Source: Cercis canadensis (Eukaryota > Streptophyta > Magnoliopsida > Fabales > Fabaceae). Taken from it: a stretch of DNA of 64,000 nucleotides. The stretch is taken from NCBI GenBank assembly GCA_003255065.1, contig QAOA01000393.1, positions 997,493 through 1,061,492 of the forward strand, given 5' to 3'. Below the pieces are notes generated by a model, which saw only the letters and a program-made list of their open reading frames with translations, was not told where the DNA came from and did no database searches. Below, in pieces: positions 22,544-34,306 of this stretch (its first letter is position 1; each line of letters opens with the position of its first letter). Made by a program: the position numbers and the translations under genes.

Positions 22544-24210
22544 GTTGGTGAATGTAAGGTTCATAAATGGATTTTTGTTGGTTTAGTTTTCATATGTAAA
22601 TGCCTTTGATCCGATGAGATGGTATTTTTGTCTCCCCGTTTGTTTCGTTGGCGTTCTTTTTTTGGGGGATTAGATAGTGCTTTTGCCTTTTTTTTTTTTT
22701 TGGTTTCTTATAGTTACATCAGAGGCCTTTATTCAAAGGTTGATATGTCTCCTTGTTTTGTAGTCATCGTACATCTAATCTGTTTGGATTTTGGGCCTAA
22801 AGTGGAATCAATTGATTCATCTGATTATGTATATTATAATCTGGCTTAGCTTGAAGGTATCTCAAAGTTCAATTGCAGCATTTACTTGTACTTTAATCAT
22901 TATATTTTAAGTGCTAAGATTGGATCCTCAAAGTTGATGCTTAGTTACTTGTGGTTTCAATCTGTGAATGGTTGCAAGCAATTCACTTAAAAATCAAAAA
23001 GAAATGCGGCAAAACAGTTGCTTAAGGTGACTTTATTTGATAATGCTCGTTTAAATTATCAAACAAGCCCAGAAATTAAGCTTTAAGTGCCAGTTGAGGC
23101 TTGTGAAAATCATTTTTCACTCTTATAATAAGATGTAAACACTTTACAAGTATATTTTTTTTAGTTCTCAAGAAATTAAAACATGGTTTTCTCGAAAATT
23201 GTGCTTAATCTCTGACATCAATTTCCAAGTACAGGTGGTAATTTTATGCTGCGGTTTTATCGTTATTTATTAGAACTTCACATTATATCACTGCTAAACT
23301 TTTTGTGCATGCTTGGGATACTCTTTTTTGAAAAAAAATAAAATAAGAATATTTTCCTAGTGGTTAGAGTATGTAACATGAAGCCATTATCTTTTTGTCT
23401 CTTATATTTTGAAGGGTCCAGTTCAATCCAAAACTTACTATTACACCAGTTCTGCTCGTTGATTTCTTATGTAATAGGTCCTATATCTTGTTCTCATCTT
23501 CTCAATTTGAGACATTCGAATTTGATGTTTCAACTTTTGACATGGCATTGGAGGTCATGAAGTTGTGGCAAACTTGTAGGAGAGCCCACTCCGAACTACA
23601 AGGCTAACCACCCAATTAAACACAGCTATTAACTGGTATTTTCAAAAGCTCAAGTTTTGAAACCTTTACATGAACTTAGTATCATAAGTCATGACTAGGA
23701 TACTAAAAAGCACCACATGGAAATGAATCAACTTCAGTTGAATATTTTGAAAGTTGAGGCTAGGCTTGTTCATTCCATAATTGCCATTATCAATTGTAAA
23801 TCACTAGAGAATGAAGAAAACAACACATCTATTGGAAACCCAGGTTTGTCAACCTCTCTCCGGCTTTTGTATTATCAGACTCAGATGAAAAATTATGGCC
23901 ATAAGGCCAACCACCGTTATATAACTCAGCACATAATTGTAAGACTTGCACAAGATAATGTTAAAAAAGACAAACAATTGAACTTAAAAATGACACAGCT
24001 ATCAGCATGACCGAAAAATGCAGGCAAGAATAGGTATTCCTTTAGTTCTATCAGTTGTGACATCATTGATACTCCAGAATTGCCTACAAGGAATTTGCAA
24101 AATTTAAGCTCTAACCGTGGATAACCACATATTATGCAACCATACAAGTCCATCAGCAAAACCCAGACTTCCTAATTCATCCATGTCATCATTAAATCCC
24201 AAAGTTCAGA
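22544..24210. other. Intergenic region between convergent TRB and NMT genes
   Basis: Contains the 3' UTRs of both genes and AT-rich sequence. No further coding region or RNA gene is recognisable. Confidence 0.5.
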
Positions 24211-25515
24211 CTACAAGAGCACAAGCCCAAGCTCGGATGGCTTCAGTGCATGCCTTAGTCGGTAGTTGTACAGATAATAGTGAAGCTTTCCATCACCTGG
24301 CCCAAATTTCAATTCCTTCAAGAAGGATTCATTCTGCATGACATCCAATGCATTGAAAACGTCATAGTCCTTTTGTTTTGCCACAATGAGGGCATCATTC
24401 ATCAGCTGAAGCAAAGGAGTCTTTGTTGAAACATTGTAATAGGAGTAAGCTGCTGTCAGAATTGAATAGTTTTGGTTGCCAAGGATGGTAGAAGGAAGAG
24501 TGTAAAAGCTGCAAAAGTCGGTGACCTCATGAGTTTCAGGACTTTCAACCAGATAGCTATCGACAACATTCTCCTTCGGAAGAAGCCAATGCTCAACATC
24601 ATTTTCATCAAAATCAGGTGCTACAACAAACTGAGATAAATAAGTCCTAAGTAGCCTTGTAACTGAAGGCACGTCATGGAGCTCCATCTTTCTGAACCCT
24701 GGGGTGACTGTTGACTCTGGTAACTTGTAAAGCTTGATTGTTCTGCTCATTGTCATTCGTGCACCAAGCCGAGAGAACCCCACATCAATTAGCTTCTTGG
24801 GATTTAAAGATCTGTGCCAGTATTGGCAAGTTGCTATTGGTGTGGGAAGAACCACTCCAGCAGTATAGGCTGCCTGCCACATATTCTCCAAGTGCACCCT
24901 CCTGGTCACCTCTTTGATCATAACAGGAGCAAGCCTCTTTGATCTAAGCTTCTTATGAACGCATAGGAAATTAATCTCTGCCATGTTAACAACCTCATCA
25001 CGAACTCGGATTCTAGCAGGAACACCTGTAATGAAGGCAACCAACTTCTTGGAACTTTTGACACGGACACCAATATGCCAACTCTTGAAATAACCAGGAG
25101 GTTGAAGAGCCCAGCACAGAAATTCCTTTGAGTAGTTAAATCTGAACATGTTTTCATCATCCTCAACATAATTATTAGCAAGAAGGTTAAAGACCTCGTT
25201 GCACATCTCCTCAGAGCTGATGTCACAAGTAATCCATTCATAGAGATTTGGAAGGTTGTACGGTTCTTGTTTGACCTCAGATAAGGGAGTTGGAGGCTCA
25301 ATAGGGCCTTCTGGTAAACTGCTGTCTCCTATTTCCTTGAACTGCCCAACAGGTTGGGTTTCCCAAAATTTATGTCTTTTTTCAGGAGAGAGAGACTCCT
25401 GGACTTTTTGTGCTAGGGTATCCAACGCAAGATCACTTTCAGAAGGTGAATTCCCATCTGGGTTGGGGTTTTGAGTTTCTTCAGGTGACCCAGAAGATGT
25501 ATTGCTATCAACCAT
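24211..25515 (-). CDS. NMT1: Glycylpeptide N-myristoyltransferase
   Basis: Transfers myristate from myristoyl-CoA to the N-terminal glycine of target proteins (for example calcium-dependent kinases and small GTPases), allowing membrane attachment. The single coding exon gives 434 aa, the size of Arabidopsis NMT1. It has a variable, acidic N-terminus of about 70 residues, then the family core: HKFWETQPV, EINFLCVHKKLRSKRLAPV (signature 1), and KFGPGDGKLHYYLYNYR near the C-terminus (signature 2). The protein ends with Leu, whose free carboxylate is the catalytic base in this family. The start fits: a 5' UTR intron is predicted just upstream (25539-26439). The gene is divergent to eIF4A, with about 1.8 kb between them. 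Confidence 0.97.
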   Translation of the reverse strand: MVDSNTSSGSPEETQNPNPDGNSPSESDLALDTLAQKVQESLSPEKRHKFWETQPVGQFKEIGDSSLPEGPIEPPTPLSEVKQEPYNLPNLYEWITCDISSEEMCNEVFNLLANNYVEDDENMFRFNYSKEFLCWALQPPGYFKSWHIGVRVKSSKKLVAFITGVPARIRVRDEVVNMAEINFLCVHKKLRSKRLAPVMIKEVTRRVHLENMWQAAYTAGVVLPTPIATCQYWHRSLNPKKLIDVGFSRLGARMTMSRTIKLYKLPESTVTPGFRKMELHDVPSVTRLLRTYLSQFVVAPDFDENDVEHWLLPKENVVDSYLVESPETHEVTDFCSFYTLPSTILGNQNYSILTAAYSYYNVSTKTPLLQLMNDALIVAKQKDYDVFNALDVMQNESFLKELKFGPGDGKLHYYLYNYRLRHALKPSELGLVLL

Positions 25516-26650
25516 TTGAAATGTTCCAGAAAGCTAGTCTGAAAGACAAAATTACTATTCTTTTCATCAAAAAACAAAATTTTCTCAAACTTAATGCAAG
25601 AAAGCAAACTTCCTACATAATAATGAATGGCTATGAAAATTTTAGAAGAGAAATTATTCTAAATTCTCTTGGAACAAAATCTAGCCCCAAATGTGCCTAC
25701 TGAATGACCTGTTGAAGTGGTGGTCCCCAGCTCCACATCACTCCTTACCTTTTTAACACACCCAAATCGTGAAAAAATTTATTCAGTAATCCATACTTTT
25801 ACTCAACTTATTAGGGACAGAAAACTTTAATCAGAAAGCCTTTTGAGGTAACATACCAAAAAATTAAGTTTCAAGCTATATAGAGACATAAGCACTAAAC
25901 ATCAGAAGCTTTTGGCCGATTGTACAATATTAGGAGGAACTTATCAGGTACTGAGAATATTTTCAATCACCAAATTAACTTTAACGAACATCACAATTTG
26001 GAAAACGATAAATAAAACCAATTTCCATAATACACACAGAGTAACAGACAAGCCCAGTCAACAGTAGGGAACTACAAGAGCAAGCAGAGGAAGAAAAGGG
26101 CAGAGACTATAGCAATTTTCTTCTATTTATACATGCACCATGCATGGGGTAAAATTAGAGAACTCACAACAGTGATATCTACCCAAGATCTAAGCAAACA
26201 AGAATGCGTGGAGACAACTAAAAAGACCCAATTTTGCTTCGTTAAATCATAGGTACAGTAATTAGATCAAAATTTCTGTATATCCTCATTCCTCTAAATC
26301 CAAAACAACTAAAAACATATAACTTCAGAAGCTACAGTATTTATCTCTTCTCTAACCCCCTTTATTTTCCTTCGTTTTCTTAGGAAACAAACAGAATGCA
26401 AAAGGAATTTAGGAAAAAAAAAAACAATTTCTTGTCTACCTCGATTCTCAGTTCGTAGGAGAATTCAGGCCAACCTCTCTGAGCTTCCTCTAGGTCGATT
26501 TCGCAAGATCTAAGCTCTGCAACACAGAGAGAAAGACATAGAGAGAGAGAATGTAGAGGTTGAGAACTTGGGGGGTGACGGTGAGGGAAAGCTTTGGAGG
26601 AATCGGAAAAAGAAAAGGGCCTGAGCAGTGAGCGCTGCGGGAAGGGAATG
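25516..26650 (-). other. NMT 5' UTR with a 0.9-kb leader intron
   Basis: On the minus strand a donor (GAG/GTAGAC, exon ends 26440) and an acceptor (CTTTCAG, exon resumes 25538) define an intron of about 900 bases in the leader. The upstream leader exon is rich in GA repeats (about 26520-26550). Above it are GGGCC-type elements near 26619. The transcription start is not determinable by eye. Confidence 0.55.
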
Positions 26651-28430
26651 TCGTATCGTTGAAAAAGAATTTGGACGGAAGGAAATTCTTAATTTTAAAA
26701 CTGAAATAATAATAAACTTCGTAATTGCATAGTTCTTCTAATAATAAGAAGTCCATCTCAATTAAAATAAATAAAAACTTGAAAATCCTTCAAAAAAAAA
26801 TTGAAAAACAAAACAGTAGCATTTGAAATTGAAAGGCCCACATATCTTTTGATAAATGTTTCTTCTTACACACAACTTATATCATAAAATACTATTTTAT
26901 ATATAGTGTAAAGGCATAAAGATTTTCAGTAATATAGCTAGTAAAATTTAAGTAAATTTAATTTAATTTATATTGTATCTAATAAAATGTAAAGAGTATA
27001 TGAATAACATTACACTTCATATCACCTTGACTCATATTAGTTAAAGTGATACTATCTGAGCTTTATAGCAAGAAATATATTATGTCAATGTAACAAAATA
27101 CAAGTTTATATTATTCATTTTTTATTTTGAGTAAAATCTATATTTTCTATCTACTTATATGTTTAATTGTTTTTTTCCTCTTTCATCCCCTTCTAAACTT
27201 TATAGAAAATAAGTTATTTCAAGTTTCAAAATCTTAACTTTCTTTGTGATGATTCCATCTTTTTAAAGTCTATTTTTTATTTCCTAAATGAGTTATGCTC
27301 TGGGTATGATGATTCAATTGACATAACTATTTTCATTGTACAAAGAACAAATGTTCATTAAAAAAAATTGATCACTTTGGTTTATGTATTATTCACAAAT
27401 ATCTTAAGTTATAATGCAAAAGACTATTATATGTAAAAGAACACTTTAATAGTTAAACATTAAATATTTGTATTTATTGTCATATCATTTCCAATGGATT
27501 AAAGAAAAAGTGTAAAAACACTAGTGGGGATTGAGTTTCAATTTGTGCACAAACTGAACTTAACCTAATTATCAGTCATACTAATGACAATTACATTACT
27601 ACTCACAAGGACAACTTTAATAAAACAAAACAATGTTAATAGTATTAAATAATAAATAATTTTGATTTACCATTGATCCATTTATAAATTGAAAGAGTTT
27701 TATACAGAGAATGAATCACATGTTAAAATAGTTGTTAAAAACGTTTACTATCAATAAGATCTCTTAATTAATTTGTTATATAACATTTTTTTTATTTGAT
27801 AATAATGTATAAAAAGTTACTCTTAAAAGTGATGAAACTTGAACTCAAATAATTTTTATAAAGAAAACGATAAATACTTTATTTGATACACCTAATAATA
27901 AACTTTTAGGAAAATTATTCATAGGTTGTAGAATTTGAAGAAAGATATACTTAGGTGCATTAGGTAATTTATTTTTAATAAGGTTCTTGATTATCTCTTA
28001 AAATAATTAAATATATAATTATTTTATTTATATTCAAACATAATAATTACATATTAAAAAATAATTATATATTTTACACATAATAATCATATATATAAAA
28101 TAAAAAATATTTTTATTAATTTTTAATCAGCAACTAATTAGAAATAAAGTGCGTAATACATATCTTTTCTTGAACTAACAATAACTAGTTTTAGGTCCGT
28201 GCGTTGCAGGAAGAGATATTAAGAAGAAAGAATAAAAAAGGTGAAGGAGCATAATAATATTTTCTTGAATAAAAATATTCTCCATTAATTGTATATAGAC
28301 ATTTTTTCCAAACTTTTTTAATTCTCCACCACCTCCAAGTTGAAATTACGAAAATCGAAGGGGTAAATGTGGGAATCTACATTTCCTTGTCTTTTTCCTT
28401 TTCCCTTTCGGTCACGTAGCTACATAACCT
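26651..28430. other. Intergenic region between divergent NMT and eIF4A
   Basis: Very AT-rich, with no gene seen. It must hold both promoters. A Helitron-like 3' end lies at 28185-28210. Confidence 0.5.
28185..28210 (-). mobile_element. Helitron-like 3' terminus (non-autonomous)
   Basis: On the minus strand a GC-rich hairpin (28197-28202 pairing with 28206-28210, with one base missing on one arm) is followed after eight bases by CTAG (28188-28185) and a T. The hairpin resembles the common ccgtgc-gtt-gcacgg type of plant Helitrons. No transposase is present, and the other end, which should lie to the right, was not found. Confidence 0.4.
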
Positions 28431-28503
28431 AAACTTCGAATATAACTCTCCCTCCTGCATTCGCCTCCCTTCAACTCCACGGCGCAGATCCGAGGAGTTT
28501 GGG

Positions 28504-28512
28504 AAACCCTAG
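28504..28512 (+). promoter_or_regulatory. Telobox in the eIF4A leader/promoter
   Basis: The sequence AAACCCTAG, a telobox common in promoters of plant translation genes. It is also the kind of site TRB-type Myb proteins bind. Confidence 0.55.
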
Positions 28513-28621
28513 CTTTCCTTTTGCTTTTGAAACAGCGCTCAGCTCTCAATAGCCTCCTTTTCTCCTTCGCCTACTCTGTCACATACAATTATTACTCGCA
28601 AGCATTCAGCATCAATACCAG

Positions 28622-29490
28622 GTAGCTCGTTTTCTATCCTAAATTTGCTTACCTTTGTGTGATTGGCATCATGGAAATTGGTTTATTGCCATTTCCTGTC
28701 CCAAAGGTTGATGCTTTAGATGAATCTGCGTATCTGATTGGGAATCAGTGGTTTTGGGTTTGGGATGTGGAGTTGATCTGATTATTGTCTTTGAGATTTT
28801 CTCATCTTTTAACCGCCCCATATATTTTGATTTGATGTTTAGTGATCTGTCTCTTCGCCTCAGAAATTAGGAATGAAAATATCACGGGAAGGTCTAATTT
28901 TTAGATTTTTCTGGTTTTGGGATACTGCATGTTTGATAAGGTTTGGGGGCATGGATAGGTTGATTTGTGCTTGTTCCTTCGCTAGCAGTAATGCGTTATC
29001 AATAATGTGAGCTTGAGATGTTAATAGGCACTTTTTTTTTACCCGTTTCGGCTGCTTGTGAGCTGTGAAGCTATTGGTTAGATCAGTCATGCTAAATATT
29101 AGAGGAGTGGGCAAACCGGTATCTGTCACCTAAAGGTTTATATTCAAGATGGCAGATATCCATCTCCCCTTTCAAATATCTTCTCCAGATATAAAAGAAA
29201 ATAGAAGTTTAATGCTTGTACTCCTTCTTTGGTGGATTGCAAGTTTGGCTCTCCTGTTACATATTTCTCATAGAAGGTGTACTTTTCTTATTGATACTCG
29301 TTTTAGTTTTATGCGGGTAGGAGTAATGATTGGAAAATTTACTAGCTTAGTATGCCCCCCCTGTTACTTGAAACTTCTAATGTGTACAACCATTCTATTC
29401 TTCTGACCCTTTTATTTATTTTTTATTAATTTCTGTTAGGGCACTGCTAATAAATTACTTGTAATTTTAAAGGACTTTTCTTTTCTGCAG
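28622..29490 (+). other. eIF4A 5' UTR intron
   Basis: Donor CAG/GTAGCT at 28621/28622 and acceptor TTCTGCAG at 29490, three bases before the ATG. Leader introns are common in plant eIF4A genes. Open frames inside it (for example 29149-29406) are not coding. Confidence 0.65.
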
Positions 29491-29492
29491 TT

Positions 29493-31797
29493 ATGGCAGG
29501 TTTGGCACCAGAGGGAGCACAATTTGATACTCGTCAATATGATGCTAAAATGAGTGAATTGTAAGTTCTTTTACTCCATACTCTTTGGATTTTTTTTTAT
29601 TCCTGTGCCTTTTCTTTAATTTTGATGTTCACAAATTAACTTCACAGGCTTTCTACTGAAGGACAAGAATTTTTCACCTCATATGATGAGGTCTATGAAA
29701 CTTTTGATGCCATGGGATTACAGGAAAATCTTCTGAGAGGCATTTATGCTTATGGTAGGTATTGACATAATATTCCTCTGTTTATTATCTAAAATATTTT
29801 CCGTTATAATTGTTTTATTTATATAACTGTCAGTTATCAGCCTAACATGGTTAAGGAAGATTTTTAATATTCAGTTCATCTAAAACATTTGAATTTTTTC
29901 CTTTTTGGTATTTTTCCCTATTGGATTTATTTTTTTCCACCCATTATCTGGCAATCAATTGATCAGGGGTTACTAGGTTCGCTAGTTGCTACACCCTTTG
30001 AAACCGCAAACCGCATTTGGGTACAAAAAACTATGTTCCTGTTCCTGTAGTTCAAGCTAGAAATATTTTAATAATTGGTGCTGTAATTGCTGAGTAGTAC
30101 TCATCTGCATTCAATAGAAACCTAGTTTAATAGTCCTAAAGATTTGCGAATGAGGATAATATTTGAACATATATTTTCAATCACAAACATCACTAATGTG
30201 TGATTATTGTTTTAAGGTTTTGAGAGGCCTTCAGCAATCCAGCAAAGGGGAATTGTTCCTTTCTGCAAAGGTCTTGATGTGATTCAGCAGGCTCAATCTG
30301 GAACTGGGAAGACAGCAACATTCTGCTCTGGAATTCTGCAGCAGCTTGATTATGGATTGGTTCAGTGCCAGGCCTTGGTTTTGGCACCTACAAGGGAGCT
30401 AGCACAGCAAATTGAGAAAGTTATGCGAGCCCTTGGTGATTACCTTGGTGTTAAGGTTCACGCATGTGTAGGTGGGACAAGTGTCCGTGAGGATCAGCGC
30501 ATCCTACAAGCCGGAGTCCATGTTGTTGTTGGTACTCCCGGTCGTGTGTTCGACATGCTAAGGAGGCAGTCACTTCGCCCAGATCACATAAAGATGTTTG
30601 TTTTGGATGAGGCTGATGAAATGCTTTCACGTGGTTTCAAGGACCAGGTTTGTTGGTTTTCTTGGTTTCTTGTCTACTTAAATTGGTTGGGCAGCATTTT
30701 CTTGGTAGTTGTATACATGCAGACTACTTTTATTATCTTCACCATGCCCACTTAAAGATTGTTTTTGACTTTCTGTGGAAATAATCTTCTTTTGTGAAGT
30801 TTTGGGGAGGATGTTGTGTAGATAAATCTTAGTTGAGCGAGACATGACCCAGCAAAGCAGGGATATAGATTGTGTATCTAGTAATACCTATTCAGTTTTG
30901 AACTGAACTTCCAGGAGTTACTGATATGTATCACTTAAGAACGTGTAATTGTTCATGTCTTTTTTATCTGAAAAAATTGTTGATTTCCTGCCTCTGAAGT
31001 TATTCAAATATGGAGAGAATCATAAGGAAAACATTAGAGTTTATTTTTATCCCAATTCGGGAAGATAGGAACAAGAACAACAATATTAATGTGTCACCTG
31101 TTAGATGGTTAATAACTTTGTTGTTTCATCCATTACTTTGTTAATATTATTGTTTTTGCAGATCTATGACATCTTCCAGCTACTGCCAGGAAAAATCCAG
31201 GTTGGAGTCTTCTCTGCTACAATGCCGCCAGAAGCTCTTGAGATTACAAGGAAGTTCATGAATAAGCCAGTGAGAATCTTGGTAAAGCGTGATGAACTGA
31301 CCCTGGAGGGTATCAAGCAGTTCTATGTCAATGTTGAAAAAGAAGAGTGGAAGCTGGAGACTTTATGTGACCTCTATGAGACACTGGCTATCACCCAGAG
31401 TGTCATTTTTGTGAACACCCGTCGCAAGGTTGACTGGCTCACTGACAAGATGCGAGGCAATGACCATACAGTGTCAGCCACCCATGGTGACATGGATCAA
31501 AACACTCGGGATATAATTATGCGTGAATTTCGATCTGGCTCTTCTCGAGTTCTCATTACCACTGACCTCTTGGCTCGTGGTATAGATGTGCAGCAAGTTT
31601 CTCTTGTCATAAACTTTGATCTGCCAACCCAACCTGAAAATTATCTTCATCGTATAGGCCGAAGTGGACGATTTGGAAGAAAGGGTGTTGCTATAAACTT
31701 TGTGACATTGGATGATGCCAGAATGCTGTCTGATATTCAGAAGTTTTATAATGTCACCGTAGAGGAGCTGCCATCAAATGTTGCTGATCTGCTCTGA
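29493..31797 (+). CDS. EIF4A: Eukaryotic initiation factor 4A (DEAD-box RNA helicase)
   Basis: ATP-dependent RNA helicase of the eIF4F cap-binding complex, which unwinds 5' UTRs during translation initiation in the cytosol. Four coding exons: 29493-29560, 29648-29754, 30217-30647, 31162-31797. Together they give 413 aa, the canonical length. All motifs are intact: Q motif (PSAIQQ, about 63-68), motif I AQSGTGKT (84-91), [17 protein letters not shown] (189-192), SAT (220-222), ARGID, and HRIGRSGR (355-362). The C-terminus NVADLL is typical. The start MAGLAPEG matches plant eIF4A-1/2. The promoter side has a telobox and a leader intron. It is one of the clearest genes in the window. Confidence 0.98.
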
Positions 31798-33985
31798 TGA
31801 GTTAATTTTTGTAATTTGTTAAGTCATCAGGGCTTCTGAGATTTTGACAGTACTATTTTATTCCTTTCTTTTCTTATTCTTTCTACCCAATTAGGCATCT
31901 GACCATATTTATAATGGATTTTATAAATTTTAAGTTAGAATTCATATTGCTTGAACCACCACCCCGCCCTCTCTTCATTTCTTCAACTTGTCGGTTGTGT
32001 GATCGATTTTTCTTTGATCTCATTCATATATACTCGTATTCAACTAAAAAGTTATTTCGCGCACAGAATAGAAGTTATGGAATTAGCATGAGAATTGAAA
32101 TGTGAATGTAATAGGTTGGAATGGAACAGTCACATAGATACTCCTTATTAAAAATATGGTTTGGTGGTAAGATAAGTTATATTTAATTAGGGGGTTTTCT
32201 TTCCGTAAGGGATTGCTTTTTGCATCTACAGTCATTCTAATCTGTACACAGTGATTGTAGTAGGGAATGAAGGATTAAATTCCGGACTCAGGTTAATTAT
32301 CACCAGGACTATGATTACTGATTAATAACCACTTGATTTTTGTTTCTCAGGGAGAGTCCAACAAGTTTGCCCTTTATGTTTTGTCAGAATATTCATCCAT
32401 CTCTTGTTATTTTCTCCTTAATGAGTTTGGAATTTTTAAAGTGTTATGTTTATGTCTCTCTGCTCTTATGTAGTTGGCATCTTTTGTCCATTTGATTTCA
32501 GGGATATCACTTCCTCGAGTGGATCAATAATAGGCTTAATAGCCTGTAATGATGTTAATGAAACTATTATTACTCACTCTCACACACACTGTAGTGTCAA
32601 CAGTTCATAAAAAAGCGCTCAAGTAAGCTTGAGAAAGACATAAGCCTAATCCCACATCTACTTGGTCTTTACGTGGGGTAGTTACAACTAGCTTGTAGAG
32701 AAGAATTACTTTGATGTTACTAAACAGTGTGATAATACTAATAACGAATGTCCCAACCCACTTGGAATAAAGCTTGAAAGCAACTTGAGAAACCAAGCTT
32801 TCCAAGGAAAATGTTTTTATGACCTTACCCAAAAACAAAACAGAAGAAAAATATTTCTAATTTAGGCACTGAAATCAAGATCTTGACTAAATCCTTGATA
32901 ATCTAGAAGAAATAAAAAAACTCCTCAGAAGTCTATGATTTTGTGGATGAATTTCATGTTTTTCAAATTCTAAGTTCTCAGCCTCTATCTTTGGTATTAT
33001 CTTTTTTTTTTTTTAGTAGAGATAGAGAGGGAAAAGAAGTCAAAATCTTCATCCTCTAGATTGCAGAAACCAAATACTGAAATATGTGGTGAGTCATTGG
33101 GGCAACTATTCAAGATGTGGACAACAATGGACAACAAAATCAGAGCATGTTGCTTTCTGTAAGAAGATATTGATTTTGTGACAAAGTAAAACTAAAATGG
33201 GGCACGCTTCATTGTTTTTATCCATTTACTCCTATAAAATTAAATTTCATTGAATTAAATTACTTCTAAAAGGACTTTAGTCACAATTATTGCAAGAGAC
33301 TTGAGCTACTGTTGTTTATTTTCCCTTTAACAAATACAGATCCACCTACCTTTTCTAACCCCCTAAAATAACTGCTATATATTTCATTGAAGTAGTAAAT
33401 TTCACTTCTTCATGTCACTTACAAGGATGTTTTAGCTAAAAGTCATAAGGTTTAGTGAAGATTATAAGTTTCTATAGGAACTATAAGAGATTTAGTAATT
33501 ATACTTACGCAAATATTGTTTGTAAGCCAAATTTAGAAACTTTAAGTTACAGCTAAGAGAGTTGTAGTAGGAACTAGTTTAAGCCTATTTTTTTTACATA
33601 AAAGGGGACATCAATTTGTATTTTTGTGAAAATAGCATTAATCCTCTGCAGCCACACGTATTAAACAGTCAATTTAAACTATTCCACGTGTGTTAAGCCA
33701 GTCAAAGCCAAATGCTTCATGCAATTCTGCTGTGTTAAGCAAGGTTGAATCCGTCACTACCCCACAAGCGCCATTAAAGAAAACAACACCAAAATAAAGA
33801 CTGAAGAAATCATCATCTTCAATTGCTTCCAATTCAGAAAAGATATCATTATATAAAGCAGAGTGAGAAAAGAGAAGCAATAAAGAATCCCAATAAAATA
33901 CAAATAGAAAAAAGTAAACCCATCAATTATTCCTTAAATACTTCCCTTAAGTTGTTTTCTTTCTTTCTGTGCACTGTTTTCCATC
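31798..33985. other. Intergenic region, eIF4A to DUF3511 gene
   Basis: Holds the eIF4A 3' UTR and AT-rich sequence with a poly-T run near 33003. An open frame on the minus strand (33674-33880) has no recognisable family and is not called. I see nothing else. Confidence 0.5.
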
Positions 33986-34306
33986 ATGGAATTCAGATCC
34001 AAATCATGCAGAGATGAAAGGATGCAAATTGAGAGCTACAATGGAAGCAGGGGAGCCCCAACAAGCATGCAAGATCTGAGGTGTTATAGTGCTAATTATG
34101 CTGGTAAAGAGTTGAAGATCAAGAAGGGAAAAAGCACTGCTAAACCATCAAAAAGCTGGAGCTTCAATGACCCAGAATTGCAGAGGAAGAAGAGAGTTGC
34201 AGGCTATAAAGTTTATGCTGTGGAGGGAAAAATGAAAGGGTCTCTGAGGAAGAGCTTCAGGTGGATCAAAAACACATACACTCAAGTGGTCTATGGATGG
34301 TGGTAA
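33986..34306 (+). CDS. Small DUF3511-domain protein
   Basis: A single-exon gene for a basic 106-aa protein. The C-terminal half (about residues 52-106) matches the plant-specific DUF3511 pattern: SKSWSFNDPELQRKKRVAGYK, then KGSLRKSFRWIK and the invariant-looking end YTQVVYGWW. The N-terminal half is variable (MEFRSKSCRDERMQ). No signal peptide or membrane segment is evident. The molecular function of the family is not established. The ATG at 33986 gives the expected length, and a stop follows directly after GWW. Confidence 0.88.
   Translation: MEFRSKSCRDERMQIESYNGSRGAPTSMQDLRCYSANYAGKELKIKKGKSTAKPSKSWSFNDPELQRKKRVAGYKVYAVEGKMKGSLRKSFRWIKNTYTQVVYGWW

Noticed and set aside
24918..25301. 127-codon frame overlapping NMT in another phase
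   Set aside because: Shadow of the N-myristoyltransferase gene; the 434-codon frame carries both family signatures.
33674..33880. 68-codon open frame on the minus strand upstream of the DUF3511 gene
   Set aside because: Its composition looks protein-like, but I recognise no family, it lies where the DUF3511 promoter should be, and no splice-linked partner exon is visible.
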